In this document: piece by piece, positions 42,441-52,137 of the stretch
Numbering within the stretch: position 1 is the stretch's first letter
Layout of the letters: each line of letters begins with the position of its first letter
Assembly (NCBI GenBank): GCA_019083985.1
Contig: JAHRCV010000001.1
Location: forward strand, 1,488,001 to 1,552,000
DNA: 64,000 nucleotides
Source of the DNA: Rhizobiales bacterium TNE-4
GTDB taxonomy: Bacteria > Pseudomonadota > Alphaproteobacteria > Rhizobiales > Beijerinckiaceae
Direction: 5' to 3'
The notes under the pieces: model-generated
The model's input: the letters and a program-made list of their open reading frames with translations, nothing else
Database searches by the model: none
Told to the model about the DNA's origin: nothing
Program-made: the position numbers and the translations under genes

Positions 42441-44807
42441 TTATTCCGCCGCCAGCTTGCGCTGGGATTGCTGAACGGCCTGCCACACACGTTGTGGTGT
42501 GGCGGGCATCGAAATGTTTTCATGGCCGAGCGCGTCAGTGATCGCGTTGATCACAGCCGGCGGGGCGGCAATCGCGCCAGCTTCGCCGCAACCTTTGATA
42601 CCGAGCGGGTTGGACGGGCACGGCGTTGACGTCATGCCGACCGCGAAGGACGGCAGATCGTCGGCGCGCGGCATGGTGTAATCCATGTAGCTTGCCGTCA
42701 CGAGTTGGCCATCCTTGTTGTAATGCGCGCCTTCGAGCAGCGCTTGGCCGACGCCTTGCGCGATGCCGCCATGCACTTGCCCTTCAACGATCATCGGATT
42801 GATGACGACACCGAAATCGTCCACCGCCGTCCAGCGGTCGATGCGGGTCACACCCGTATCCGGATCGATTTCGACTTCGCAAATATGCACACCGGCCGGG
42901 AAGGTGAAATTGGTCGGGTCGTAGAAGGCGGTTTCCTTCAAACCCGGCTCCAATTGCTGGCCCGAGAATTTATGCGCGATATAGGCCTGCAGAGCGACTT
43001 CGCCGAACGCGAGCGATTTGTCCGTGCCCTTCACCGAGAAGCGTCCATCCTTGAAATCGATGTCGCCTTCGGACGCTTCGAGCGCATAAGCCGCCACCTT
43101 CTTACCCTTAGCAATCACCTTATCGATCGCCTGCGCAATAGCGGACATGCCCACTGCACCCGAGCGTGAGCCATAAGTGCCCATGCCGAACTGCACCTTG
43201 TCGGTGTCGCCATGCACGATCGACACTTGATCGAGCGGAATGCCGAGCCGATCCGACACGAGCTGCGCGAATGTCGTTTCATGGCCTTGGCCATGGCTGT
43301 GCGAACCAGTCAGCACTTCCACCGTGCCGACGGGATTGACGCGGACTTCCGCGCTCTCCCACAGGCCGACGCCCGCGCCGAGCGAACCCACCGCTTGCGA
43401 AGGCGCGATGCCGCACGCTTCGATATAGGCGGAATAGCCGAGACCACGAAGCTTGCCGTGGCGCTCGCTTTCTTTTTTGCGCTTACCGAAATTCTTCACA
43501 TCCGCCATGTCCATCGCCTTGTCGAGCGAGGCGGAATAATTGCCGACATCATACGCCATGATGACTGGCGTCTGATGCGGGAATTGCGTGACGAAATTCT
43601 TGCGACGGAACAGCGCCGGGTCTTCGCCCCGTTCACGCGCTGCAACTTCGACGAGACGCTCGATCACGAAGGTGGCTTCCGGACGACCCGCACCGCGATA
43701 GGCATCGACAGGCGCCGTGTTCGTGTAGACCGCATCGACCTCGCAATAGATCGCCGGGATATTGTACTGGCCCGACAACAAGGGGGCGTAGAGATAGGTC
43801 GGCACCGAAGACGAGAAGGTCGACAGATACGCGCCGAGATTGGCCTTGGTGTTGACACGCAGGCCGAGGATGCGACCCTTGTCGTCGAGCGCCATTTCGG
43901 CATGCGTGACATGGTCACGGCCATGCGCATCCGAAAGGAACGCTTCGGTGCGATCGGAGGTCCACTTCACCGGGCGGCCAACTTTCTTCGCCGCCCAGAC
44001 ACAGACCGTTTCTTCGGCATAGATGAAAATCTTCGACCCGAAACCGCCACCGACATCCGGTGCGATCACGCGGAGTTTGTGTTCGGGCGCAATGCCGATG
44101 AAGGCGGAGAGAACGAGACGCGCCACATGCGGGTTCTGGCTCGTTGTGTAGAGCGTGAACACGCCGGTGCCAGCATCGAAATCACCGACAGCAGCGCGCG
44201 GCTCCATCGGGTTCGGCACAAGGCGGTTGTTGATGAGGTCAAGCTTGGTGACATGCTTGGCTTTGGCAAAGGCCGCGTCGGTGGCGGCCTTGTCGCCCAG
44301 ATGCCAGTTGAACACCGTATTGTCCGGCGCGACATCGTGAATGACCGGCGCGCCCTTCTTCAGCGCGCTGTCGATATCGGCGGCCGCAGGCAATGTCTTA
44401 TAGGTCACGTCCACCGCTTCAGCGGCATCCTTCGCCTGCTGATAAGTTTCGGCGATGATGACGGCGACATGATCGCCGACATAGCGCACCTTGCCTTGCG
44501 CGAGGGCCGGGTGCCCGCCGGCACGCATCGGCGAGCCGTCCTTGTTGTGGATCATCCAACCGCAGATCAACCCGCCAATCTTGTCAGCGGCCAGATCATC
44601 ACCGGTGAGAATGGCGATCACGCCATCCATCGCCTTCGCCTTGCTCGTGTCGATCTTCACGATGTCGGCATGGGCATGGGGCGAGCGCAGGAAATAGGCA
44701 TGGGCCTGTCCGGCGCGGTTGATGTCGTCAGTATATTGGCCCTTACCCGTGATGAAGCGGAAATCTTCTGTCCGGCGGACTGGCGCACCGATCCCGGTTG
44801 CACTCAT
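42441..44807 (-). CDS. coxL: Molybdopterin-binding large subunit of a form II Cox-type hydroxylase
   Basis: 788-residue catalytic subunit that binds molybdopterin cytosine dinucleotide. The family entry TGIGAPVRRTEDFRFITGKG is at the start, and GGGFGSKIFIYAEE and GSHSHGQGHETTFAQLVSDR are conserved cofactor loops. The active-site loop at residues 369-375 is AYRGAGR (43703-43683). Proven aerobic CO dehydrogenases have AYRCSFR, so this is the form II type with unknown substrate. ECGIAPS and KGCGEAGAIAAPPAVINA follow, the latter holding the catalytic Glu of the family. The start at 44807 has GGGAG upstream. Confidence 0.95.
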   Translation of the reverse strand: MSATGIGAPVRRTEDFRFITGKGQYTDDINRAGQAHAYFLRSPHAHADIVKIDTSKAKAMDGVIAILTGDDLAADKIGGLICGWMIHNKDGSPMRAGGHPALAQGKVRYVGDHVAVIIAETYQQAKDAAEAVDVTYKTLPAAADIDSALKKGAPVIHDVAPDNTVFNWHLGDKAATDAAFAKAKHVTKLDLINNRLVPNPMEPRAAVGDFDAGTGVFTLYTTSQNPHVARLVLSAFIGIAPEHKLRVIAPDVGGGFGSKIFIYAEETVCVWAAKKVGRPVKWTSDRTEAFLSDAHGRDHVTHAEMALDDKGRILGLRVNTKANLGAYLSTFSSSVPTYLYAPLLSGQYNIPAIYCEVDAVYTNTAPVDAYRGAGRPEATFVIERLVEVAARERGEDPALFRRKNFVTQFPHQTPVIMAYDVGNYSASLDKAMDMADVKNFGKRKKESERHGKLRGLGYSAYIEACGIAPSQAVGSLGAGVGLWESAEVRVNPVGTVEVLTGSHSHGQGHETTFAQLVSDRLGIPLDQVSIVHGDTDKVQFGMGTYGSRSGAVGMSAIAQAIDKVIAKGKKVAAYALEASEGDIDFKDGRFSVKGTDKSLAFGEVALQAYIAHKFSGQQLEPGLKETAFYDPTNFTFPAGVHICEVEIDPDTGVTRIDRWTAVDDFGVVINPMIVEGQVHGGIAQGVGQALLEGAHYNKDGQLVTASYMDYTMPRADDLPSFAVGMTSTPCPSNPLGIKGCGEAGAIAAPPAVINAITDALGHENISMPATPQRVWQAVQQSQRKLAAE

Positions 44808-44941
44808 GGACGTTCTCCCTCTGATGGATTGGATGGCGGGCGCGGCGCGCCCTCGCCTCAACTCCACCCGCGCCACTCTTGTCGGCGGCTGCGGGTTCCC
44901 TCAACGCAAATGGCCCGCGATGTACATCGCAGGCCGCTTGA

Positions 44942-45430
<489 letters not shown>

Positions 45431-45642
45431 GGTCTTCCTCCATTCGGCAAAGGGCGTTGATACCCTGCCTTTTTGGCCGCGCCTGTCGCGGCAGGTTCCT
45501 GAATCATGCCGGAGCGATCCGGGAATGTTCGTCGGTGAATGTGGACCTCCCCCCGCACGCCGGTCAAGCGGCAACGCTCCCGCAAGCCCCGGCTTTTTTG
45601 GCGGGCTTGACGCTGCGTGCAGTGGCGGTCCAACCTCCCCTC

Positions 45643-46890
45643 ATGCTGACGCAGGAAGAACAGGCCATCGCCCGGGGCGAAAAGGGCGAGGGATCAGGCA
45701 TGGCCATGCGCATCGTGGCCGAGGCTGCGCGTCTCATGGGCGCACCCCGCCTCATCCCGATTGCCTCCGCCCATATCGATGGCGCCCTCTATCATGGCGA
45801 CTCTGGCACCTTGTTCGCTGAAGCGCTTGTCGCCGGCGGAGCACGCGTAGCTGTCCGTTCCACATTAAATGTCGGCGCGCTCGATCTCTTCGGCTGTTCG
45901 CGGCAGAAACTCCCGCCGCATGAACGCGACATGGCCAAGCGCATGATGCGCGCCTACGAAGCGATGGGCTGCGAACCGTCTTGGACCTGTGCGCCCTATC
46001 AGGCCGGTCATCGGCCTGCGACGGGCACGGATGTCGCCTGGGGCGAATCGAACGCTGTTGTTTTTTGCAATTCCGTGCTCGGCGCCCGTACCAATCGTTA
46101 CGGCGATTTCCTCGACATTGCGTGCGCCATTGCGGGCCGTGCGCCCGATTATGGCTTGCACCGCCCCGAAAACCGCCGCGCCACACTGCTGATCGATCTA
46201 AGCGACGTATCTCCCGCCCTCAAACAAGCGGAAGCCTTCTATCCCGTGCTGGGAACATGGCTCGGCTTGAATGCGGGAACGGACATCGCCGTTATCGATG
46301 GGTTGCAAGGCTTCCCAACTGAAGATCATTTGAAAGCGCTTGGCGCTGCGTCGGCCTCGGCCGGCGGTGTCGGCCTGTTTCATGTTGCAGGCGTAACACC
46401 GGAAGCCCCCGATGCGGCCACCGCACTGGGCCACAAACCACCGCATCGCGTGTTGAAACCAAGCGCCGCCGATCTCGCCAAGGCGCATGATCGGTTATCG
46501 ACCATCGATGCGAAAACGATTGACGCTGTGGCCATCGGCTCGCCGCATCTCTCCCTTGACGAAGCGAACGCGCTTGAAGGTTTTCTGGCGGGGCGCGCCG
46601 TAACAGTCCCGTTCTATGCCTGCACCGGACGGCACGTGATCCGCGCACTCGATGAAACCGGCCGCCGTCAAAAGCTAGAAGCCCAAGGCATCACCTTTGT
46701 CGCTGATACATGCGTCGTCGTTACACCGATGCTGCCTGATGGTGGCGGCGTGTTGATGACGAATTCCGGCAAGTTTGCGCATTACGCACCCGGCAACACC
46801 GGCTACGCCGTTGCCTATGGCGCGCTGAAAGATTGCGTGGAAAGTGCTGTGACAGGCCGCCTCACCCGCGATGAAAGTCTCTGGCGATGA
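45643..46890 (+). CDS. Aconitase X catalytic subunit (cis-3-hydroxyproline dehydratase-like)
   Basis: 415-residue large subunit of an aconitase X type II enzyme. Characterised members dehydrate cis-3-hydroxy-L-proline; other AcnX enzymes act on phosphomevalonate. The domain starts [20 protein letters not shown] and includes [52 protein letters not shown] and [10 protein letters not shown]. Three Cys (in WTCAP, VFCNS and DTCVV) are the likely Fe-S ligands. The start is my choice from family alignment by eye; no strong ribosome site is seen and a longer in-frame N-terminus is possible. It overlaps the small subunit by 4 bp. Confidence 0.88.
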   Translation: MLTQEEQAIARGEKGEGSGMAMRIVAEAARLMGAPRLIPIASAHIDGALYHGDSGTLFAEALVAGGARVAVRSTLNVGALDLFGCSRQKLPPHERDMAKRMMRAYEAMGCEPSWTCAPYQAGHRPATGTDVAWGESNAVVFCNSVLGARTNRYGDFLDIACAIAGRAPDYGLHRPENRRATLLIDLSDVSPALKQAEAFYPVLGTWLGLNAGTDIAVIDGLQGFPTEDHLKALGAASASAGGVGLFHVAGVTPEAPDAATALGHKPPHRVLKPSAADLAKAHDRLSTIDAKTIDAVAIGSPHLSLDEANALEGFLAGRAVTVPFYACTGRHVIRALDETGRRQKLEAQGITFVADTCVVVTPMLPDGGGVLMTNSGKFAHYAPGNTGYAVAYGALKDCVESAVTGRLTRDESLWR

Positions 46891-47279
46891 AATGGGAACC
46901 GCTCATCGCTGGCACGGCGCAAGGCGAAACACTGGCGCTTTCCGCGCCGATTTCGTTCTGGGGCGGTGTCGATCCGAAAACCGGCATGATCATCGATGCG
47001 CGCCATCCCGAGCGCGGCCAATCGATTGCTGGAAAAATTCTGCTGCTGCCGGGCACAATCGGCTCATCGTCAGCGTCAGCGGTTTTGCTTGAACTCGTTC
47101 ATGCGGGGCGTGCTCCCGCCGCAATCGTAATGCCGGAACCTGATGCGATCTTGCTGCTCGGTCTCGTCGTCGCGCGTGAAATGGGATGGGCCATTCCACC
47201 CGCCTTCAAAGCGAGTGTTGCGCAGCAAAAAGCGACAGGCGCGCATGCAACACTGGCCGCAGACGGCGCCGTCTCCTGA
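46887..47279 (+). CDS. Aconitase X swivel subunit (DUF126)
   Basis: 130-residue small subunit that forms the swivel domain over the active site. Key segments are ISFWGGVDPKTGMIIDARHP, LLLPGTIGSSSASAVLLE and AAIVMPEPDAILLLGLVVA; the SSSAS serines are the conserved substrate-binding turn. The ATG overlaps the large-subunit stop by 4 bp (ATGA). Together the two subunits predict one AcnX enzyme, most likely for cis-3-hydroxyproline given the neighbours. Confidence 0.9.
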   Translation: MKWEPLIAGTAQGETLALSAPISFWGGVDPKTGMIIDARHPERGQSIAGKILLLPGTIGSSSASAVLLELVHAGRAPAAIVMPEPDAILLLGLVVAREMGWAIPPAFKASVAQQKATGAHATLAADGAVS

Positions 47280-47792
47280 TTACACTGTCACGAAATGGCG
47301 ACGCAGATAAGCGAGCCCATGCTCGTCGCTGGCCGGTGTGACCGCGTAAACTTCGCCAAAGAGAACAAGATGTGTGGCGACGGGGTGAATGGCCGCGATG
47401 CGGCAGCGAAACACCGCGACGGCCCCTTGCAGCACGGGCACGCCATCCGCGTCCATCGTCCATTGCCCGGCTTCGAAACGCGCGTCGCCGCTGAGCCCTG
47501 TACGACCTGAGAAAGCTTCCGCCACCACCTGCTGGCCCGCAGCGAGCGTGTTGACGGCAAAAAGACCGTTCCGTGTGAGATGCTCTGCCGACGATGATGT
47601 TGCATTCATGCAGACGAGCAAGGTTGGCGGCGCATCGGATACCGAACTCATGGCCGTGGCCGTGAAACCTGCGCGTCCATGCGGGCCCCCCGTTGTCACC
47701 ACGTGAACGGCGGAGACGACATGGCTCATGCCCTCGCGAAACAAAGCAGGTTCGACGACGGGCTTGGCGCCGCCGTTGGCATGAGCCGACAT
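47280..47792 (-). CDS. Flavin reductase-like FMN-binding protein
   Basis: 170-residue flavin reductase-like domain. FREGMSHVVSAVHVVTTGGP is the usual start, GFTATAMSSVSDAPPTLLVC the FMN-binding strand, and TRNGLFAVNTLAAGQQ follows. It probably reduces FMN with NAD(P)H for a partner monooxygenase, or is itself an oxidoreductase. The gene converges on the AcnX small subunit with no gap and is 66 bp downstream of the GntR regulator. The start at 47792 has GAGGAG about 10 nt upstream. Confidence 0.85.
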   Translation of the reverse strand: MSAHANGGAKPVVEPALFREGMSHVVSAVHVVTTGGPHGRAGFTATAMSSVSDAPPTLLVCMNATSSSAEHLTRNGLFAVNTLAAGQQVVAEAFSGRTGLSGDARFEAGQWTMDADGVPVLQGAVAVFRCRIAAIHPVATHLVLFGEVYAVTPASDEHGLAYLRRHFVTV

Positions 47793-47858
47793 GGTCTGAG
47801 AACTCCTCACAAGAGGCGCGGAACCTAGAGCATTATGCGCCGAGGGCAAGCACGCCGA

Positions 47859-48554
47859 TCAACTGTCGAACACGCGGCGCAGCCCATCCCGGATATGGAA
47901 GATCAGCTGATCGGAGGCTTGCACAGCCTCATAGACCTTGCCTTCGGCCACCGCGCGGGCGAGCGATGCATGGCGCTCAGCCGCCGGAACAAGATCAAAT
48001 TCACGCGTGAAGTAAAACCAAGCCCGCCGCGCCATGGTCTGCAGCGGGGCCACCGCACGCGCCGCGAACGGATTGGCCGAGACGCGCGCCAATGTCAGAT
48101 CGAAGGCGTGATCGGAGCGCATATAGGCGTCGAGATCGTTCGCTCGCGAGGCCGCTAACATCGCATCGGCGCAGGCCGCCAATTCGCGCCGTTGCGCCTG
48201 ATTGGCATCGCGTGCGGCATTGGCCGCAATCATGCGTTCGAGCACCAAACGCACTTCGAGTGCTTGAATAACGTCTTGCGGTCGGATCGTTGTGACCATG
48301 ATCCCCTTGCGCGGGAACACGATCAGGAGGCCATCGGCCACAAGCCGCTGGATCGCTTCGCGCACGGGTGTGCGGCCCATCCCGATGCGGGCACCGAGCG
48401 ATTGTTCGGTATAACGGCCACCCGGTGGCAATTCGAGACGGACGATCTGATCTTCGAGAAGACGATAGGCGGTGTCCGCGAGTGTCTCCGCGCCTGAACG
48501 CGAAGATTCGCCTTCCTGTCCGCTCTGGACCCGCACTGCATTGACCGCCTTCAT
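47859..48554 (-). CDS. GntR/FadR-type transcriptional regulator with FCD domain
   Basis: 231-residue regulator. The winged helix spans about residues 25-95 (LADTAYRLLEDQIVRLELPP, LGARIGMGRTPVREAIQRLV, FPRKGIMVTTI). The FCD ligand domain follows (VIQALEVRLVLERMIAANAA, SDHAFDLTLARVSANPF), with Asp/His residues placed to bind a metal and a carboxylate effector. It is divergent from the DadA-like oxidase gene. A local role as repressor of the oxidase, epimerase and AcnX genes is inferred from position. Confidence 0.92.
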   Translation of the reverse strand: MKAVNAVRVQSGQEGESSRSGAETLADTAYRLLEDQIVRLELPPGGRYTEQSLGARIGMGRTPVREAIQRLVADGLLIVFPRKGIMVTTIRPQDVIQALEVRLVLERMIAANAARDANQAQRRELAACADAMLAASRANDLDAYMRSDHAFDLTLARVSANPFAARAVAPLQTMARRAWFYFTREFDLVPAAERHASLARAVAEGKVYEAVQASDQLIFHIRDGLRRVFDS

Positions 48555-48559
48555 ACCCC

Positions 48560-48590
48560 TAATATATCAGAATTGATCGATTGTTGAATG
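48560..48590. promoter_or_regulatory. Candidate GntR operator in the divergent promoter
   Basis: AT-rich stretch with an imperfect palindrome (AATTGATCGATT, 48571-48582) between the divergent gntR (48554) and oxidase (48660) starts. Its position and AT-rich dyad fit an autoregulated FadR-type operator. The match to any published operator is not demonstrated. Confidence 0.3.
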
Positions 48591-48659
48591 GTTCCTTCGT
48601 CCGAGCCTGCTCGGACTGGGCAAATTGCTCGCAATCGCGCCAAAGTGCGGGAGGCCGAA

Positions 48660-49892
48660 ATGAAGATCGCTGTGATCGGGGCAGGATTGGTTGGGCTGAA
48701 CACGGCACACCGGCTCGCCGATGAAGGCCATGACGTTACGATCATCGATCGCGTCGGCCCGGCCAATGGCGCCTCCCGCGGCAATGCCGGGATGATCGCC
48801 CATACGGATATCGAACCTTTGGCAAGCCCGCGCATGCTGCGCAAAGTGCCGCAAATGCTGCTCGATCCGCTAAGCCCCCTCGCCATCCGGCCCGGCTATG
48901 CGCTGCAGATCTTCCCCTGGCTCGTCCGTCTCTTGGCCGCATCGACGCCCGCCAATCGGAAGCGCTCAATCGACGCGATCATCGCGATCCAAAGCTTGGC
49001 CCGCCCCGCTTGGACCGAGACGGCCAACCGGCTCGACCTGAAAAGCTTCTTTCACGAGCGCGGTTCGCTTTATCTGTTCGATAACCGCGCCAATTTCGAA
49101 GCCGCGCGACCGACCTACGCCCATCAGCGCGAACTCGGGATCCAAGTCGACGAACTCAACGGCGACGAGATCCGCCAGATGGAGCCTGCGCTCAACGACA
49201 AGATCATTGCCGCCGGCTACTTCCCCGATGCGGGCCATATTGCCGACCCGCGGCTTCTGACCGAGGCCCTGTTCGACCGCGCCGTGGCGCGTGGCATTCA
49301 TTTCCTCCGCGACGATATCCAAACGATTGCGGCCGGCGATCATGTCTCCGTTACCGGTCCCGACAATCGCCACTACACGTTCGATCGTGCCGTGATCGCG
49401 GCAGGTGCGTGGTCGAAAACACTCGCCGCACAATTGGGCGATCGCATCCCGCTCGACACTGAGCGCGGTTACAACGTGTCCTTCCCCGGCGCGACCGGTC
49501 TGGTCTCGCGCCCCGTCTCGTTCCAAGGCTATGGCTTCGTCGCGACGCCGATGGATACGGGCTTGCGCATTGGGGGTGCCGTCGAACTCGGCGGCCTGGC
49601 CCTGCCGCCCAACCATGCCCGCACCCGCGCGCTTTATGCCCGCGCGCAAAATTTCGTGAAGGGTTTGCCTGCTTATGAAAGTGGCACCGAATGGATGGGC
49701 TTCCGCCCCTCACTCCCCGATTCCATTCCGGTGATCGGCCGCGCCGCGGCCAGCCCGCATGTGGTTTATGCGTTCGGTCACGGGCATTATGGCCTGACGC
49801 AATCGGCGGCGACCGGCGCGCTCGTCGCCGATCTCATCGCCGGACGCCCAACACCGATCGACCTCAAACCCTACGCGCCCAACCGCTTTTGA
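48660..49892 (+). CDS. DadA-like FAD-dependent D-amino acid (D-hydroxyproline) oxidoreductase
   Basis: 410-residue FAD oxidoreductase of the DAO/DadA family. The FAD loop is VIGAGLVGLNTAHRLADEGH, with NGASRGNAGMI after it; the C-terminal FAD contact is PVIGRAAASPHVVYAFGHG and GLTQSAATGALVADLI. GGGAGG lies 5-6 nt before the ATG at 48660. In bacterial trans-4-hydroxyproline pathways an epimerase gives cis-4-hydroxy-D-proline, which such an oxidase converts to the pyrroline carboxylate. The epimerase gene follows 51 bp downstream, so this is the expected substrate. Confidence 0.88.
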   Translation: MKIAVIGAGLVGLNTAHRLADEGHDVTIIDRVGPANGASRGNAGMIAHTDIEPLASPRMLRKVPQMLLDPLSPLAIRPGYALQIFPWLVRLLAASTPANRKRSIDAIIAIQSLARPAWTETANRLDLKSFFHERGSLYLFDNRANFEAARPTYAHQRELGIQVDELNGDEIRQMEPALNDKIIAAGYFPDAGHIADPRLLTEALFDRAVARGIHFLRDDIQTIAAGDHVSVTGPDNRHYTFDRAVIAAGAWSKTLAAQLGDRIPLDTERGYNVSFPGATGLVSRPVSFQGYGFVATPMDTGLRIGGAVELGGLALPPNHARTRALYARAQNFVKGLPAYESGTEWMGFRPSLPDSIPVIGRAAASPHVVYAFGHGHYGLTQSAATGALVADLIAGRPTPIDLKPYAPNRF

Positions 49893-49943
49893 ATCAGTCT
49901 CTGAACCGCCGGATTCAAACTCTCAGCGAAAGCACGCAACGCC

Positions 49944-50954
49944 ATGGCAACTCACACTTTCTTCTGCGTCGACGGACATACATGTGGCAACCCAGTCAGA
50001 CTTGTTGCGGGTGGCGGCCCACAGCTCAAGGGCGCCAACATGGTGGAAAAGCGCGCCCATTTCCTCGCTGAATATGACTGGATCCGCACGGGCCTTTGCT
50101 TCGAACCGCGCGGCCATGACATGATGTCGGGCGCTATTCTCTATCCGCCGACACGGCCTGATTGCGACATCGCCTTCCTCTTCATCGAGACATCAGGCTG
50201 CTTGCCAATGTGCGGCCATGGCACGATCGGTACCGTTACGATGGCGCTCGAACGCGGCCTCGTCACACCGCGTGAACCCGGTCTCTTGCGGATCGATACG
50301 CCGGCGGGACTGGTCGAAGCGCGCTATGTCCGGAATGGCGATTATGTCGATAGCGTCAGGCTGACCAATGTTCCCGCCTTTCTCCATTCGACCGAATTGA
50401 CGGCTGACGTCGAAGGCCTGGGCGAGATCGTGGCCGACGTCTCCTATGGCGGAAACTTCTACGCCATCATTGAACCGCAAAAGAACTTCCCCGGCCTCGA
50501 ACATGTGAACCCGTCCGACATCCTGCGCTGGAGCCCCAAGGTCCGCGCCGCTTTCCGGGCGAAGTATGAGTTCGTCCATCCGGAGAACCCGGCCATCAAC
50601 GGCCTTTCGCACGTTCTGTGGACCGGCACGCCCACCCATCCCGAAGCTCACGCGAAGAACGCGGTCTTCTATGGCGACAAGGCGATCGACCGTTCGCCCT
50701 GCGGTACGGGCACCTCGGCGCGCATGGCCCAATGGGCCGCCAAGGGCAAACTCAAGGTCGGTGACGATTTCGTGCATGAGAGCATTATCGGCACCCTGTT
50801 CAAAGGTCGGGTCGAAAAAGCCGTGAAATTGGGCAGTCGCGACGGCATCGTGCCCTCGATCGAAGGCTGGGCCCGGATGACCGGCTACAACACGATCTTC
50901 ATCGACGACCGCGACCCCTTGGCGCATGGCTTCCAAGTGAAGGACCGGGACTAA
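49944..50954 (+). CDS. 4-hydroxyproline 2-epimerase (proline racemase family)
   Basis: 336-residue proline racemase superfamily enzyme. Both catalytic cysteines are present, C90 in LPMCGHGTIG and C253 in RSPCGTGTSAR, which separates epimerases/racemases from the trans-3-hydroxyproline dehydratases that carry Thr at the second position. The protein interconverts trans-4-hydroxy-L-proline and cis-4-hydroxy-D-proline if typical. It ends the oxidase-epimerase unit. The deaminase and semialdehyde dehydrogenase needed to reach 2-oxoglutarate are not in the window. Confidence 0.92.
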   Translation: MATHTFFCVDGHTCGNPVRLVAGGGPQLKGANMVEKRAHFLAEYDWIRTGLCFEPRGHDMMSGAILYPPTRPDCDIAFLFIETSGCLPMCGHGTIGTVTMALERGLVTPREPGLLRIDTPAGLVEARYVRNGDYVDSVRLTNVPAFLHSTELTADVEGLGEIVADVSYGGNFYAIIEPQKNFPGLEHVNPSDILRWSPKVRAAFRAKYEFVHPENPAINGLSHVLWTGTPTHPEAHAKNAVFYGDKAIDRSPCGTGTSARMAQWAAKGKLKVGDDFVHESIIGTLFKGRVEKAVKLGSRDGIVPSIEGWARMTGYNTIFIDDRDPLAHGFQVKDRD

Positions 50955-51219
50955 AAAAGGCCGAAGCTTCAGCCAAATTTGCGCAATAAAATTCTGCTAA
51001 ACAACCGTTTGGCGGATTTTTTGCGTCGATTCTATCGTTTATATCCGAACGAACGTTTCATCCCGTGATTTTTCGCAAAACGGCCTAGCTGCCACATTGT
51101 GGGGCGCTGAACCCGTTGCTAAGAGTCGGTCTAACGCCGCCATCGAGGGCACGGCTCTTGCCTAGGTATCCGGGAGAGCCAGATGGTCTCGAAGAGAGCG
51201 GTCGAGGGGAGCGCATTCA

Positions 51220-52134
51220 ATGGAAGTCTTTGTCCAGCAGCTCATTAACGGGCTGACGCTGGGGTCCATCTATGGCCTCATCGCCATCGGCTACACGATG
51301 GTCTTCGGCATTATCGGCATGGTGAATTTCGCCCATGGCGACGTGTTCATGGTTGGCGCCTTCATCGCACTGATCTTCTTCCTGTTCCTGACGACATGGT
51401 TCGGCTGGGCGCTCATTCCCGCCCTCATCCTCGTTCTGATCCTCGGCATGTTCTTCACGGGGCTCTGGAACTGGGCCATCGAGCGGGTCGCCTATCGTCC
51501 GCTGCGCGGCTCGTTCCGTCTGGCGCCGCTGATCTCGGCGATCGGCATGTCGATCTTCCTGTCGAACCTCATTCAGGTCGTTCAAGGCCCGCGCAACAAG
51601 CCGGTGCCGCCGATGTTCACGCAATCGGTGCCGCTGTTTACGGAGAACGGATACACGGTCGCCATCGGCTACAAGCAAATCGCCATCATGGTGATCACCG
51701 TCGTGCTCCTCGCCGTGTTCTGGTACGTCGTGCAGAAGACACCGCTCGGTCGCGCGCAACGCGCCTGCGAGCAGGACCAGAAAATGGCAGCCTTGCTCGG
51801 CGTCGATGTCGACAAGACGATTTCACTGACCTTCGTTATGGGCGCTGCTCTCGCCGCTGTCGCGGGCGTCATGTACATCATGTATTACGGCGTCGTGAAT
51901 TTCTCCGACGGTTTCGTACCCGGCGTGAAGGCGTTCACGGCGGCTGTGCTGGGCGGGATTGGATCGCTTCCCGGCGCTGTGCTGGGCGGTTTGCTGATCG
52001 GTCTCATCGAGACTATGTGGTCAGCGTATTTCTCGATCGACTACAAAGACGTGGCCGCCTTCTCGATCCTCGCGATCGTGCTGGTCTTCCTGCCCACCGG
52101 CATTCTCGGCCGGCCGGAAGTGGAGAAGGTCTAA
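51220..52134 (+). CDS. livH: Branched-chain amino acid ABC transporter permease LivH
   Basis: 304-residue inner-membrane permease. The N-terminus VFVQQLINGLTLGSIYGLIA and MVNFAHGDVFMVGAF are LivH hallmarks; GRAQRACEQDQKMAALLGVD is the coupling loop that meets the ATPases, and ALAAVAGVMYIMYYG belongs to the C-terminal helices. It starts the livHMGF run, with 265 bp upstream that should hold the promoter. The substrate class (branched-chain amino acids, or amides, urea and other amino acids) is not fixed by sequence. Confidence 0.95.
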   Translation: MEVFVQQLINGLTLGSIYGLIAIGYTMVFGIIGMVNFAHGDVFMVGAFIALIFFLFLTTWFGWALIPALILVLILGMFFTGLWNWAIERVAYRPLRGSFRLAPLISAIGMSIFLSNLIQVVQGPRNKPVPPMFTQSVPLFTENGYTVAIGYKQIAIMVITVVLLAVFWYVVQKTPLGRAQRACEQDQKMAALLGVDVDKTISLTFVMGAALAAVAGVMYIMYYGVVNFSDGFVPGVKAFTAAVLGGIGSLPGAVLGGLLIGLIETMWSAYFSIDYKDVAAFSILAIVLVFLPTGILGRPEVEKV

Positions 52135-52137
52135 GCC

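Noticed and set aside
50955-50974. Hairpin GGC-GAAGCTTC-GCC after the epimerase stop considered as a terminator
   Set aside because: The run of A/T is on the wrong side for plus-strand termination, the stem has a mismatch, and no minus-strand gene needs it.
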